A stretch of DNA of 64,000 nucleotides from Aphanomyces cochlioides (taxonomy: Eukaryota; Oomycota; Saprolegniomycetes; Saprolegniales; Verrucalvaceae), in NCBI GenBank assembly GCA_019828595.1, contig JAHQRK010000015.1, positions 372,001 to 436,000 on the forward strand, written 5' to 3'. This document shows, piece after piece, positions 9,804 to 20,202 of the stretch (positions within the stretch are counted from its first letter, which is position 1; every line of letters starts with the position of its first letter). Made by a program: the position numbers and the translations under genes. Under the pieces are notes generated by a model that saw only the letters and a program-made list of their open reading frames with translations, was not told the DNA's origin and did not search any database.

Positions 9804-10802
9804 CTAATAAGGCGTAGGCCCTCCTTTAGCTATCAAGACACAAGTACACCGTTTCTGAATCGAATTGAGTAAGCTATCAAGCAAAGAGTTGGGAATTTCA
9901 TCCCATGCTCGACGAACAGCACTCTCCAGGCTCTGGACGTCGTTAAAATGGCGGCCATTGCGGTAAACAACTCTCGCCATGTGACTCCATAAATTCTCCA
10001 TTGGATTCATGTCAGGAGAGTGCGCTGGCCAGTCAAGAACTTCAACATTTTGCTCGAGAAACCATGCGCCAGTATCGACGGCAGCGTGGCCTGGCGCATT
10101 ATCCTGCTGGAAGATGCAGTCTCTACCGTAGTTGGCATCAATGTAGGGCAACAAATACTCGCCTAACATCTCCACGTAAGCCCAACGGTCCATTGTTCCT
10201 TGAACTTTCACAAGGGGGGTCGTGCCATGACGACTGAATCCACCCCAAACCATGACACCACCACCGCCTTGTTGTCGCTTCGAAAAAAACTTCTCTTCCT
10301 TTCGGATGTCATGCCAATAGTAGGCAAATCCATCCGGGCCATCAAGGTTGAATCGCTTCTCGTCACTGAAGACGACACGATCCCAATCGTGCTGTGTCCA
10401 AGTGACGTGGCACTTAGCCCAATTTTCACGATTGGTCTTGTCGTCTTCAGTGAGAGCAGGAGCCTTCTTGAGCTTCTTGTGGACGAGCCAATACGACTTG
10501 TGGAGGTAGTGTTGAATGGTCCTTTCAGCGATGGGCAAGGAAAGTTCTTTTTTGAACTGCTTGGCTGTCTTGAGGGAGTTGGAAGCGCTTCGGACCAAAT
10601 GGCGCTCGGCCGTCGGGGTCAAAATTCTTGGTCTACCACTTCGCTTGGTCTTTCCGTACCCATTGGAGTTGGTCAGGAAGTGTTGCACGACGGTTTTGGA
10701 CCTTTCTAGCTCATCGGCGATGGCTTGTTGGGTCCAACCGGCACGATTGAACGTGAGAATCCTGATTTGCTCTTCTTCTGAGAGTTTGGGGCCCGCTGGC
10801 AT
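9804..10802 (-). CDS. Tc1/mariner-superfamily transposase (DD34E)
   Basis: One uninterrupted, intronless frame gives 332 aa from an ATG. N-terminal helix-turn-helix domains are visible (GWTQQAIADELERSKTVVQH, then a second DNA-binding region around KTAKQFKKELSLPIAERTIQ). The catalytic core has VVFSDEKRFNLDGPDG (first Asp), CIFQQDNAPGHAA (second Asp) and HSPDMNPMENLW (Glu). The spacing from second Asp to Glu is 34 residues, the Tc1 DD34E signature. Length and domain order match intact family members, so it could be active. Terminal inverted repeats and TA duplications could not be identified by eye, so the element boundaries are not given. Confidence 0.9.
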   Translation of the reverse strand: MPAGPKLSEEEQIRILTFNRAGWTQQAIADELERSKTVVQHFLTNSNGYGKTKRSGRPRILTPTAERHLVRSASNSLKTAKQFKKELSLPIAERTIQHYLHKSYWLVHKKLKKAPALTEDDKTNRENWAKCHVTWTQHDWDRVVFSDEKRFNLDGPDGFAYYWHDIRKEEKFFSKRQQGGGGVMVWGGFSRHGTTPLVKVQGTMDRWAYVEMLGEYLLPYIDANYGRDCIFQQDNAPGHAAVDTGAWFLEQNVEVLDWPAHSPDMNPMENLWSHMARVVYRNGRHFNDVQSLESAVRRAWDEIPNSLLDSLLNSIQKRCTCVLIAKGGPTPY

Positions 10803-11489
10803 CGGTGTGTGCTGTCAATTGCAAACAGGAGGCCACTGGCTCAGATTAGACACAAGAACGCTTATTTAACGTCAAGTTTTAGTCTTAAAACGTAACGATT
10901 TGACAGTTTAACGTGCGTTTTAAGTCCATGGTTTTATATTTTTTTCGTCTATACTTCGAGTTTCGAAGTTGATTTGTTCGAGATCTGCTTGGCTTTGAAT
11001 TGAAGTTGATGTTCAGTGTCGTGCCATTTTCATAGTCGATTGTTTCGACCTGCTCTTCTAGACGCTTGAACTGAATGTCTTCGTGAGCAGCAGATTTTCA
11101 CTTCAGATTTGGGTGGTCTTATATTTGTTGCGCTGAGTTTACGTACTGCGGTGGCAAGCACTTCGCGTGCAAAGTGTTGCCTTGTGCTTGACCAACTCTT
11201 TCGACAAGGTCCAAGCCAACTTTCCCTGATGCAAGCAACAGGCCGTGCCCGAATTTCATGCTCCTGCTGCCGGAAGAATCCTTTACAGGTCAGGTCCGGG
11301 TCAGGTCACGGGTGCAGGTCACAGGTTTTTTACTGGTTTTTCTCATGGTTTTATTCAAATTTCTGATCAGATTTTAGGTTTTTCTCATTCGAGCAGCAAT
11401 TGCGAAGCCTTAAACTGCGCGGACGACGTCAGACATCCGCCCAGAAAATTGCGCTCGCCGCAGCGAAGCGGAGGTCGAGTGAAAAATTT
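10803..11489. other. Intergenic, no gene; CAGGTC-rich patch
   Basis: No coding frame was supported. A short degenerate repeat of CAGGTC/GGGTCAGGTCA lies at about 11287-11330. The right flank abuts the inverted repeat that begins the tandem array. Confidence 0.3.
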
Positions 11490-11718
11490 TCTTGACGACA
11501 CTTGATAAAGTAAATTTTGAATTTAATTAAGCGAGGGGGTCAGACAAGATGACAACAGGACAACTTCCCGACAAGCACCACCCAAATCTTCACCCTGACG
11601 CAGTCATGAGACTGCGAATGTAGAATGAATCTCATTGAAGACCGCTTACGCTTTGGCGCAGTCTCCTGAGGACGAACAAATACAGAGTGATTTTATATGT
11701 ACCATGATATTGTGCGAA
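11490..11718 (-). repeat. Inverted copy of the 229-bp unit end
   Basis: Reading from TCTTGACGACACTTGATAAA to TGTACCATGATATTGTGCGA, this is the reverse complement of 12823-13051 with one or two mismatches (for example AAAATCAC against AAAGTCAC). It is the only copy in this orientation in the window. Confidence 0.9.
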
Positions 11719-13051
11719 TTAAATGGTAAACTTAATCGAAATAAGTTTACTATTCTATTTAATTTACTTTATCGAAGTAATAGTCGGACTAAATAGCTAT
11801 TGAACTAATTTTTAAAATAGCTATGTTTTTTTGCAGGAGTCAGCACAGCCATCTGATCTCATTTGGTTTTTGGTGCACCCGCAAGCTGCTGGTGCGTCTG
11901 ACCGGTAGAAACTCGTGATTTTCCACACGCGACTAGTAGACTATTAATAGAGCTGTTCTCGTTAAATTCACTGTTTGTGATTGCACTGGAGGTTGTGATA
12001 GGTTGCTTCAAGCAATAATCTAACACCAGTGTCTTTACATTCCTTGAAGGGTGATAATCGAGCTAACAGAGCTGTCGTACAGAAGTCGAGTTTGTGAGGT
12101 TTATTCTGCTCTACGCTGTGCTGCTTTGCTACTTGTGCCCTTTGGATTTTGTGCCCTTTGGTTTTTTGTGTGCATGTGCCTGTGGATCTCTTTGGTGTCG
12201 AAACATCACCGATTCTTGAAAATATTAATTTTAACGGTTCAATTGTGGAAACAAAATATAGTTTATCATGGGTAAGAACAAATATAAATTTTAGCAGGAT
12301 ATACATATCTACTTTTAGACCCCTATTCAGAAAAAGAAAGCGGGCTTTGAATGTGATTTGCATTCAACTTCATGTCAACCAATGTCCTCTATTTACAGGT
12401 TATATATTGTGATTTCCGTCCAAAGTTGCCTATTTCAGGCGATATTTCCAATCACCTGCAAATCAACCAGACGATATGATTGGCTAAAAATAATTCTACT
12501 TTCAATTGATTGGCTGAAAACTGACCTAAGTTCGTGTGAAAAATGCTGGGGGTGGCACTTAATCTCTATGACTCTGAATGACTTCGCAGGGCGACCTCAT
12601 CTCGTAGAGCATTCCACATTACTCAGCGCTCTTCACGTTGAGCGGAGAGGTCACTGGCCTCGCCAGCGCAGCGTCAATGCTTCATCGATTTCGTGTACCG
12701 TCCCGATCACGACTTCAACAAAGAGTCAAAATAACCTTCTAAAATTGATATTTGCATTATATTTCAGAGGTCTGGCGATTCGGCGATTGATTCAACCAAT
12801 CGCCGGAGGAAAATTTGAGTAGTTCGCACAATATCATGGTACATATAAAGTCACTCTGTATTTGTTCGTCCTCAGGAGACTGCGCCAAAGCGTAAGCGGT
12901 CTTCAATGAGATTCATTCTACATTCGCAGTCTCATGACTGCGTCAGGGTGAAGATTTGGGTGGTGCTTGTCGGGAAGTTGTCCTGTTGTCATCTTGTCTG
13001 ACCCCCTCGCTTAATTAAATTCAAAATTTACTTTATCAAGTGTCGTCAAGA
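11719..13051 (+). repeat. Array unit 1
   Basis: This unit differs from the others by a 16-base duplication near 12135-12165 (GCCCTTTGGATTTTGTGCCC), one missing A in the T-run before GCAGGAGTCAGC, and the first bases after the flipped end. It shares GTGTGCATGTGCC with unit 2 only. Confidence 0.85.
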
Positions 13052-14369
13052 TTCAATGGTAAACTTAATCGAAATAAGTTTACTATTCTATTTAATTTAC
13101 TTTATCGAAGTAATAGTCGGACTAAATAGCTATTGAACTAATTTTTAAAATAGCTATGTTTTTTTAGCAGGAGTCAGCACAGCCATCTGATCTCATTTGG
13201 TTTTTGGTGCACCCGCAAGCTGCTGGTGCGTCTGACCGGTAGAAACTCGTGATTTTCCACACGCGACTAGTAGACTATTAATAGAGCTGTTCTCGTTAAA
13301 TTCACTGTTTGTGATTGCACTGGAGGTTGTGATAGGTTGCTTCAAGCAATAATCTAACACCAGTGTCTTTACATTCCTTGAAGGGTGATAATCGAGCTAA
13401 CAGAGCTGTCGTACAGAAGTCGAGTTTGTGAGGTTTATTCTGCTCTACGCTGTGCTGCTTTGCTACTTGTGCCCTTTGGTTTTTTGTGTGCATGTGCCTG
13501 TGGATCTCTTTGGTGTCGAAACATCACCGATTCTTGAAAATATTAATTTTAACGGTTCAATTGTGGAAACAAAATATAGTTTATCATGGGTAAGAACAAA
13601 TATAAATTTTAGCAGGATATACATATCTACTTTTAGACCCCTATTCAGAAAAAGAAAGCGGGCTTTGAATGTGATTTGCATTCAACTTCATGTCAACCAA
13701 TGTCCTCTATTTACAGGTTATATATTGTGATTTCCGTCCAAAGTTGCCTATTTCAGGCGATATTTCCAATCACCTGCAAATCAACCAGACGATATGATTG
13801 GCTAAAAATAATTCTACTTTCAATTGATTGGCTGAAAACTGACCTAAGTTCGTGTGAAAAATGCTGGGGGTGGCACTTAATCTCTATGACTCTGAATGAC
13901 TTCGCAGGGCGACCTCATCTCGTAGAGCATTCCACATTACTCAGCGCTCTTCACGTTGAGCGGAGAGGTCACTGGCCTCGCCAGCGCAGCGTCAATGCTT
14001 CATCGATTTCGTGTACCGTCCCGATCACGACTTCAACAAAGAGTCAAAATAACCTTCTAAAATTGATATTTGCATTATATTTCAGAGGTCTGGCGATTCG
14101 GCGATTGATTCAACCAATCGCCGGAGGAAAATTTGAGTAGTTCGCACAATATCATGGTACATATAAAGTCACTCTGTATTTGTTCGTCCTCAGGAGACTG
14201 CGCCAAAGCGTAAGCGGTCTTCAATGAGATTCATTCTACATTCGCAGTCTCATGACTGCGTCAGGGTGAAGATTTGGGTGGTGCTTGTCGGGAAGTTGTC
14301 CTGTTGTCATCTTGTCTGACCCCCTCGCTTAATTAAATTCAAAATTTACTTTATCAAGTGTCGTCAAGA
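13052..14369 (+). repeat. Array unit 2
   Basis: 1,318-bp unit. It carries GTGTGCATGTGCC like unit 1 and lacks both small duplications. Confidence 0.85.
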
Positions 14370-15686
14370 TTCAATGGTAAACTTAATCGAAATAAGTTTA
14401 CTATTCTATTTAATTTACTTTATCGAAGTAATAGTCGGACTAAATAGCTATTGAACTAATTTTTAAAATAGCTATGTTTTTTTAGCAGGAGTCAGCACAG
14501 CCATCTGATCTCATTTGGTTTTTGGTGCACCCGCAAGCTGCTGGTGCGTCTGACCGGTAGAAACTCGTGATTTTCCACACGCGACTAGTAGACTATTAAT
14601 AGAGCTGTTCTCGTTAAATTCACTGTTTGTGATTGCACTGGAGGTTGTGATAGGTTGCTTCAAGCAATAATCTAACACCAGTGTCTTTACATTCCTTGAA
14701 GGGTGATAATCGAGCTAACAGAGCTGTCGTACAGAAGTCGAGTTTGTGAGGTTTATTCTGCTCTACGCTGTGCTGCTTTGCTACTTGTGCCCTTTGGTTT
14801 TTTGTGTGCCTGTGCCTGTGGATCTCTTTGGTGTCGAAACATCACCGATTCTTGAAAATATTAATTTTAACGGTTCAATTGTGGAAACAAAATATAGTTT
14901 ATCATGGGTAAGAACAAATATAAATTTTAGCAGGATATACATATCTACTTTTAGACCCCTATTCAGAAAAAGAAAGCGGGCTTTGAATGTGATTTGCATT
15001 CAACTTCATGTCAACCAATGTCCTCTATTTACAGGTTATATATTGTGATTTCCGTCCAAAGTTGCCTATTTCAGGCGATATTTCCAATCACCTGCAAATC
15101 AACCAGACGATATGATTGGCTAAAAATAATTCTACTTTCAATTGATTGGCTGAAAACTGACCTAAGTTCGTGTGAAAAATGCTGGGGGTGGCACTTAATC
15201 TCTATGACTCTGAATGACTTCGCAGGGCGACCTCATCTCGTAGAGCATTCCACATTACTCAGCGCTCTTCACGTTGAGCGGAGAGGTCACTGGCCTCGCC
15301 AGCGCAGCGTCAATGCTTCATCGATTTCGTGTACCGTCCCGATCACGACTTCAACAAAGAGTCAAAATAACCTTCTAAAATTGATATTTGCATTATATTT
15401 CAGAGGTCTGGCGATTCGGCGATTGATTCAACCAATCGCCGGAGGAAAATTTGAGTAGTTCGCACAATATCATGGTACATATAAAGTCACTCTGTATTTG
15501 TTCGTCCTCAGGAGACTGCGCCAAAGCGTAAGCGGTCTTCAATGAGATTCATTCTACATTCGCAGTCTCATGACTGCGTCAGGGTGAAGATTTGGGTGGT
15601 GCTTTCGGGAAGTTGTCCTGTTGTCATCTTGTCTGACCCCCTCGCTTAATTAAATTCAAAATTTACTTTATCAAGTGTCGTCAAGA
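14370..15686 (+). repeat. Array unit 3
   Basis: 1,317-bp unit. It carries GTGTGCCTGTGCC, shared by units 3-6, and lost one G in its end segment (GTGCTTTCGGG near 15600). Confidence 0.85.
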
Positions 15687-17019
15687 TTCAATGGTAAACT
15701 TAATCGAAATAAGTTTACTATTCTATTTAATTTACTTTATCGAAGTAATAGTCGGACTAAATAGCTATTGAACTAATTTTTAAAATAGCTATGTTTTTTT
15801 AGCAGGAGTCAGCACAGCCATCTGATCTCATTTGGTTTTTGGTGCACCCGCAAGCTGCTGGTGCGTCTGACCGGTAGAAACTCGTGATTTTCCACACGCG
15901 ACTAGTAGACTATTAATAGAGCTGTTCTCGTTAAATTCACTGTTTGTGATTGCACTGGAGGTTGTGATAGGTTGCTTCAAGCAATAATCTAACACCAGTG
16001 TCTTTACATTCCTTGAAGGGTGATAATCGAGCTAACAGAGCTGTCGTACAGAAGTCGAGTTTGTGAGGTTTATTCTGCTCTACGCTGTGCTGCTCTACGC
16101 TGTGCTGCTTTGCTACTTGTGCCCTTTGGTTTTTTGTGTGCCTGTGCCTGTGGATCTCTTTGGTGTCGAAACATCACCGATTCTTGAAAATATTAATTTT
16201 AACGGTTCAATTGTGGAAACAAAATATAGTTTATCATGGGTAAGAACAAATATAAATTTTAGCAGGATATACATATCTACTTTTAGACCCCTATTCAGAA
16301 AAAGAAAGCGGGCTTTGAATGTGATTTGCATTCAACTTCATGTCAACCAATGTCCTCTATTTACAGGTTATATATTGTGATTTCCGTCCAAAGTTGCCTA
16401 TTTCAGGCGATATTTCCAATCACCTGCAAATCAACCAGACGATATGATTGGCTAAAAATAATTCTACTTTCAATTGATTGGCTGAAAACTGACCTAAGTT
16501 CGTGTGAAAAATGCTGGGGGTGGCACTTAATCTCTATGACTCTGAATGACTTCGCAGGGCGACCTCATCTCGTAGAGCATTCCACATTACTCAGCGCTCT
16601 TCACGTTGAGCGGAGAGGTCACTGGCCTCGCCAGCGCAGCGTCAATGCTTCATCGATTTCGTGTACCGTCCCGATCACGACTTCAACAAAGAGTCAAAAT
16701 AACCTTCTAAAATTGATATTTGCATTATATTTCAGAGGTCTGGCGATTCGGCGATTGATTCAACCAATCGCCGGAGGAAAATTTGAGTAGTTCGCACAAT
16801 ATCATGGTACATATAAAGTCACTCTGTATTTGTTCGTCCTCAGGAGACTGCGCCAAAGCGTAAGCGGTCTTCAATGAGATTCATTCTACATTCGCAGTCT
16901 CATGACTGCGTCAGGGTGAAGATTTGGGTGGTGCTTGTCGGGAAGTTGTCCTGTTGTCATCTTGTCTGACCCCCTCGCTTAATTAAATTCAAAATTTACT
17001 TTATCAAGTGTCGTCAAGA
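15687..17019 (+). repeat. Array unit 4
   Basis: 1,333-bp unit with a 15-base tandem duplication (CTCTACGCTGTGCTG twice, near 16075-16107), also present in unit 6 but not in unit 5. Confidence 0.85.
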
Positions 17020-18337
17020 TTCAATGGTAAACTTAATCGAAATAAGTTTACTATTCTATTTAATTTACTTTATCGAAGTAATAGTCGGACTAAATAGCTA
17101 TTGAACTAATTTTTAAAATAGCTATGTTTTTTTAGCAGGAGTCAGCACAGCCATCTGATCTCATTTGGTTTTTGGTGCACCCGCAAGCTGCTGGTGCGTC
17201 TGACCGGTAGAAACTCGTGATTTTCCACACGCGACTAGTAGACTATTAATAGAGCTGTTCTCGTTAAATTCACTGTTTGTGATTGCACTGGAGGTTGTGA
17301 TAGGTTGCTTCAAGCAATAATCTAACACCAGTGTCTTTACATTCCTTGAAGGGTGATAATCGAGCTAACAGAGCTGTCGTACAGAAGTCGAGTTTGTGAG
17401 GTTTATTCTGCTCTACGCTGTGCTGCTTTGCTACTTGTGCCCTTTGGTTTTTTGTGTGCCTGTGCCTGTGGATCTCTTTGGTGTCGAAACATCACCGATT
17501 CTTGAAAATATTAATTTTAACGGTTCAATTGTGGAAACAAAATATAGTTTATCATGGGTAAGAACAAATATAAATTTTAGCAGGATATACATATCTACTT
17601 TTAGACCCCTATTCAGAAAAAGAAAGCGGGCTTTGAATGTGATTTGCATTCAACTTCATGTCAACCAATGTCCTCTATTTACAGGTTATATATTGTGATT
17701 TCCGTCCAAAGTTGCCTATTTCAGGCGATATTTCCAATCACCTGCAAATCAACCAGACGATATGATTGGCTAAAAATAATTCTACTTTCAATTGATTGGC
17801 TGAAAACTGACCTAAGTTCGTGTGAAAAATGCTGGGGGTGGCACTTAATCTCTATGACTCTGAATGACTTCGCAGGGCGACCTCATCTCGTAGAGCATTC
17901 CACATTACTCAGCGCTCTTCACGTTGAGCGGAGAGGTCACTGGCCTCGCCAGCGCAGCGTCAATGCTTCATCGATTTCGTGTACCGTCCCGATCACGACT
18001 TCAACAAAGAGTCAAAATAACCTTCTAAAATTGATATTTGCATTATATTTCAGAGGTCTGGCGATTCGGCGATTGATTCAACCAATCGCCGGAGGAAAAT
18101 TTGAGTAGTTCGCACAATATCATGGTACATATAAAGTCACTCTGTATTTGTTCGTCCTCAGGAGACTGCGCCAAAGCGTAAGCGGTCTTCAATGAGATTC
18201 ATTCTACATTCGCAGTCTCATGACTGCGTCAGGGTGAAGATTTGGGTGGTGCTTGTCGGGAAGTTGTCCTGTTGTCATCTTGTCTGACCCCCTCGCTTAA
18301 TTAAATTCAAAATTTACTTTATCAAGTGTCGTCAAGA
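17020..18337 (+). repeat. Array unit 5
   Basis: 1,318-bp unit, like unit 3 but without its single-base loss. Confidence 0.85.
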
Positions 18338-19526
18338 TTCAATGGTAAACTTAATCGAAATAAGTTTACTATTCTATTTAATTTACTTTATCGAAGTAAT
18401 AGTCGGACTAAATAGCTATTGAACTAATTTTTAAAATAGCTATGTTTTTTTAGCAGGAGTCAGCACAGCCATCTGATCTCATTTGGTTTTTGGTGCACCC
18501 GCAAGCTGCTGGTGCGTCTGACCGGTAGAAACTCGTGATTTTCCACACGCGACTAGTAGACTATTAATAGAGCTGTTCTCGTTAAATTCACTGTTTGTGA
18601 TTGCACTGGAGGTTGTGATAGGTTGCTTCAAGCAATAATCTAACACCAGTGTCTTTACATTCCTTGAAGGGTGATAATCGAGCTAACAGAGCTGTCGTAC
18701 AGAAGTCGAGTTTGTGAGGTTTATTCTGCTCTACGCTGTGCTGCTCTACGCTGTGCTGCTTTGCTACTTGTGCCCTTTGGTTTTTTGTGTGCCTGTGCCT
18801 GTGGATCTCTTTGGTGTCGAAACATCACCGATTCTTGAAAATATTAATTTTAACGGTTCAATTGTGGAAACAAAATATAGTTTATCATGGGTAAGAACAA
18901 ATATAAATTTTAGCAGGATATACATATCTACTTTTAGACCCCTATTCAGAAAAAGAAAGCGGGCTTTGAATGTGATTTGCATTCAACTTCATGTCAACCA
19001 ATGTCCTCTATTTACAGGTTATATATTGTGATTTCCGTCCAAAGTTGCCTATTTCAGGCGATATTTCCAATCACCTGCAAATCAACCAGACGATATGATT
19101 GGCTAAAAATAATTCTACTTTCAATTGATTGGCTGAAAACTGACCTAAGTTCGTGTGAAAAATGCTGGGGGTGGCACTTAATCTCTATGACTCTGAATGA
19201 CTTCGCAGGGCGACCTCATCTCGTAGAGCATTCCACATTACTCAGCGCTCTTCACGTTGAGCGGAGAGGTCACTGGCCTCGCCAGCGCAGCGTCAATGCT
19301 TCATCGATTTCGTGTACCGTCCCGATCACGACTTCAACAAAGAGTCAAAATAACCTTCTAAAATTGATATTTGCATTATATTTCAGAGGTCTGGCGATTC
19401 GGCGATTGATTCAACCAATCGCCGGAGGAAAATTTGAGTAGTTCGCACAATATCATGGTACATATAAAGTCACTCTGTATTTGTTCGTCCTCAGGAGACT
19501 GCGCCAAAGCGTAAGCGGTCTTCAAT
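18338..19526 (+). repeat. Array unit 6, truncated
   Basis: Body with the 15-base duplication seen in unit 4, followed by only the first 85 bases of the 229-bp end segment (19442-19526). Identity stops after GCGGTCTTCAAT, where unrelated hairpin-rich sequence begins. Confidence 0.85.
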
Positions 19527-20202
19527 ATGGATGAAAAAGACAATACCCTCTGGATGTCTCAGAGACAAAATTTGTCTCTCATCTTCATTTAATGAAGATG
19601 GCGATTTATGGTATGTGATCCCATATTCAATATAAATATGGAAATATTTTCTCCATATTTTATGCCATATTTCGCTGTTTCTCCACAAATTTATAGGATG
19701 GCATTTATCTACAGTTAATAAATGCCATTTTTGTTATCTAGACGTCACAATTATTTGTAGGCCATATTGTCGTTTGGGTCCAAAACTGGAAATTTGATAT
19801 GTTTTGAAAATGTTTAAATTAATTAACGAATACAGTATTTAAAGTTTATGCAAACATATTGACCTCAATCGTAAACATTAAATAGTGTAATTTCAAACGT
19901 TTTAAATGCTTGAAAATATGTTCGAAACATTTAAAAAAATCACTTGAAATTTGTATGCGTCAATTGTTGCGTCAATTTGTTTGCGTCAAAATTAATTTCG
20001 CACGACTCCAGTTTTTTATTAAAACCACAAGAATTTCTTTATTTAAAAATAAAGAAATTATAGACGCACAAAACGTCAAATGTCTGGGTGAGAAAGTCAG
20101 AAAACTTTGGTCAGAACGAAATTCGTACGGTTAGTTGCGTCCGGATATGAGCGCATTTTCGAGATTTCAACTCCCAAGTTGGCCACGTGGGAGTGCTTGA
20201 TC
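19527..20202. repeat. Hairpin-rich AT sequence between the array and the SEL1-like gene
   Basis: Several perfect short inverted repeats lie close together: GAGACAAA/TTTGTCTC around 19551-19567, CATCTTCAT/ATGAAGATG around 19579-19599, and GGCATTTAT/ATAAATGCC around 19698-19724. Such clustering suggests remains of MITE-like elements. No gene was seen; the 3' part is the presumed promoter of the gene at 20203. Confidence 0.5.

Larger units (their letters stand above)
11490..19526. repeat. Tandem array of six 1.32-kb units with a flipped 5' terminal repeat
   Basis: A 229-bp segment at 11490-11718 is the reverse complement of the segment that ends each unit (first at 12823-13051). After it come six units of body (about 1,089 bp) plus this 229-bp end segment, repeating every 1,318-1,333 bp with only a handful of differences. 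Unit 1 with its flipped end looks like a single 1.56-kb element with long terminal inverted repeats; the later units repeat only body plus right end. The last end segment stops after 85 of 229 bases. No conserved ATG-initiated gene was found; frames that recur in every unit lack ATG starts. The sequence holds several ATTGGC (CCAAT-type) motifs and hairpins. Confidence 0.9.

Noticed and set aside
9690..10930. Terminal inverted repeats for the Tc1-type transposase
   Set aside because: CAGTG-like sequence near 9709 could not be matched on the other side of the gene, so no element boundaries were called.
12358..19441. Frames of 154, 100 and 72 codons recurring in every array unit
   Set aside because: They lack ATG starts, change or break with the small indels between units, and overlap on both strands. 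Their recurrence simply reflects the repeat.
11490..19526. CRISPR array
   Set aside because: Units are 1.3 kb and near-identical throughout, with no short repeat/spacer alternation, and the DNA is eukaryotic.
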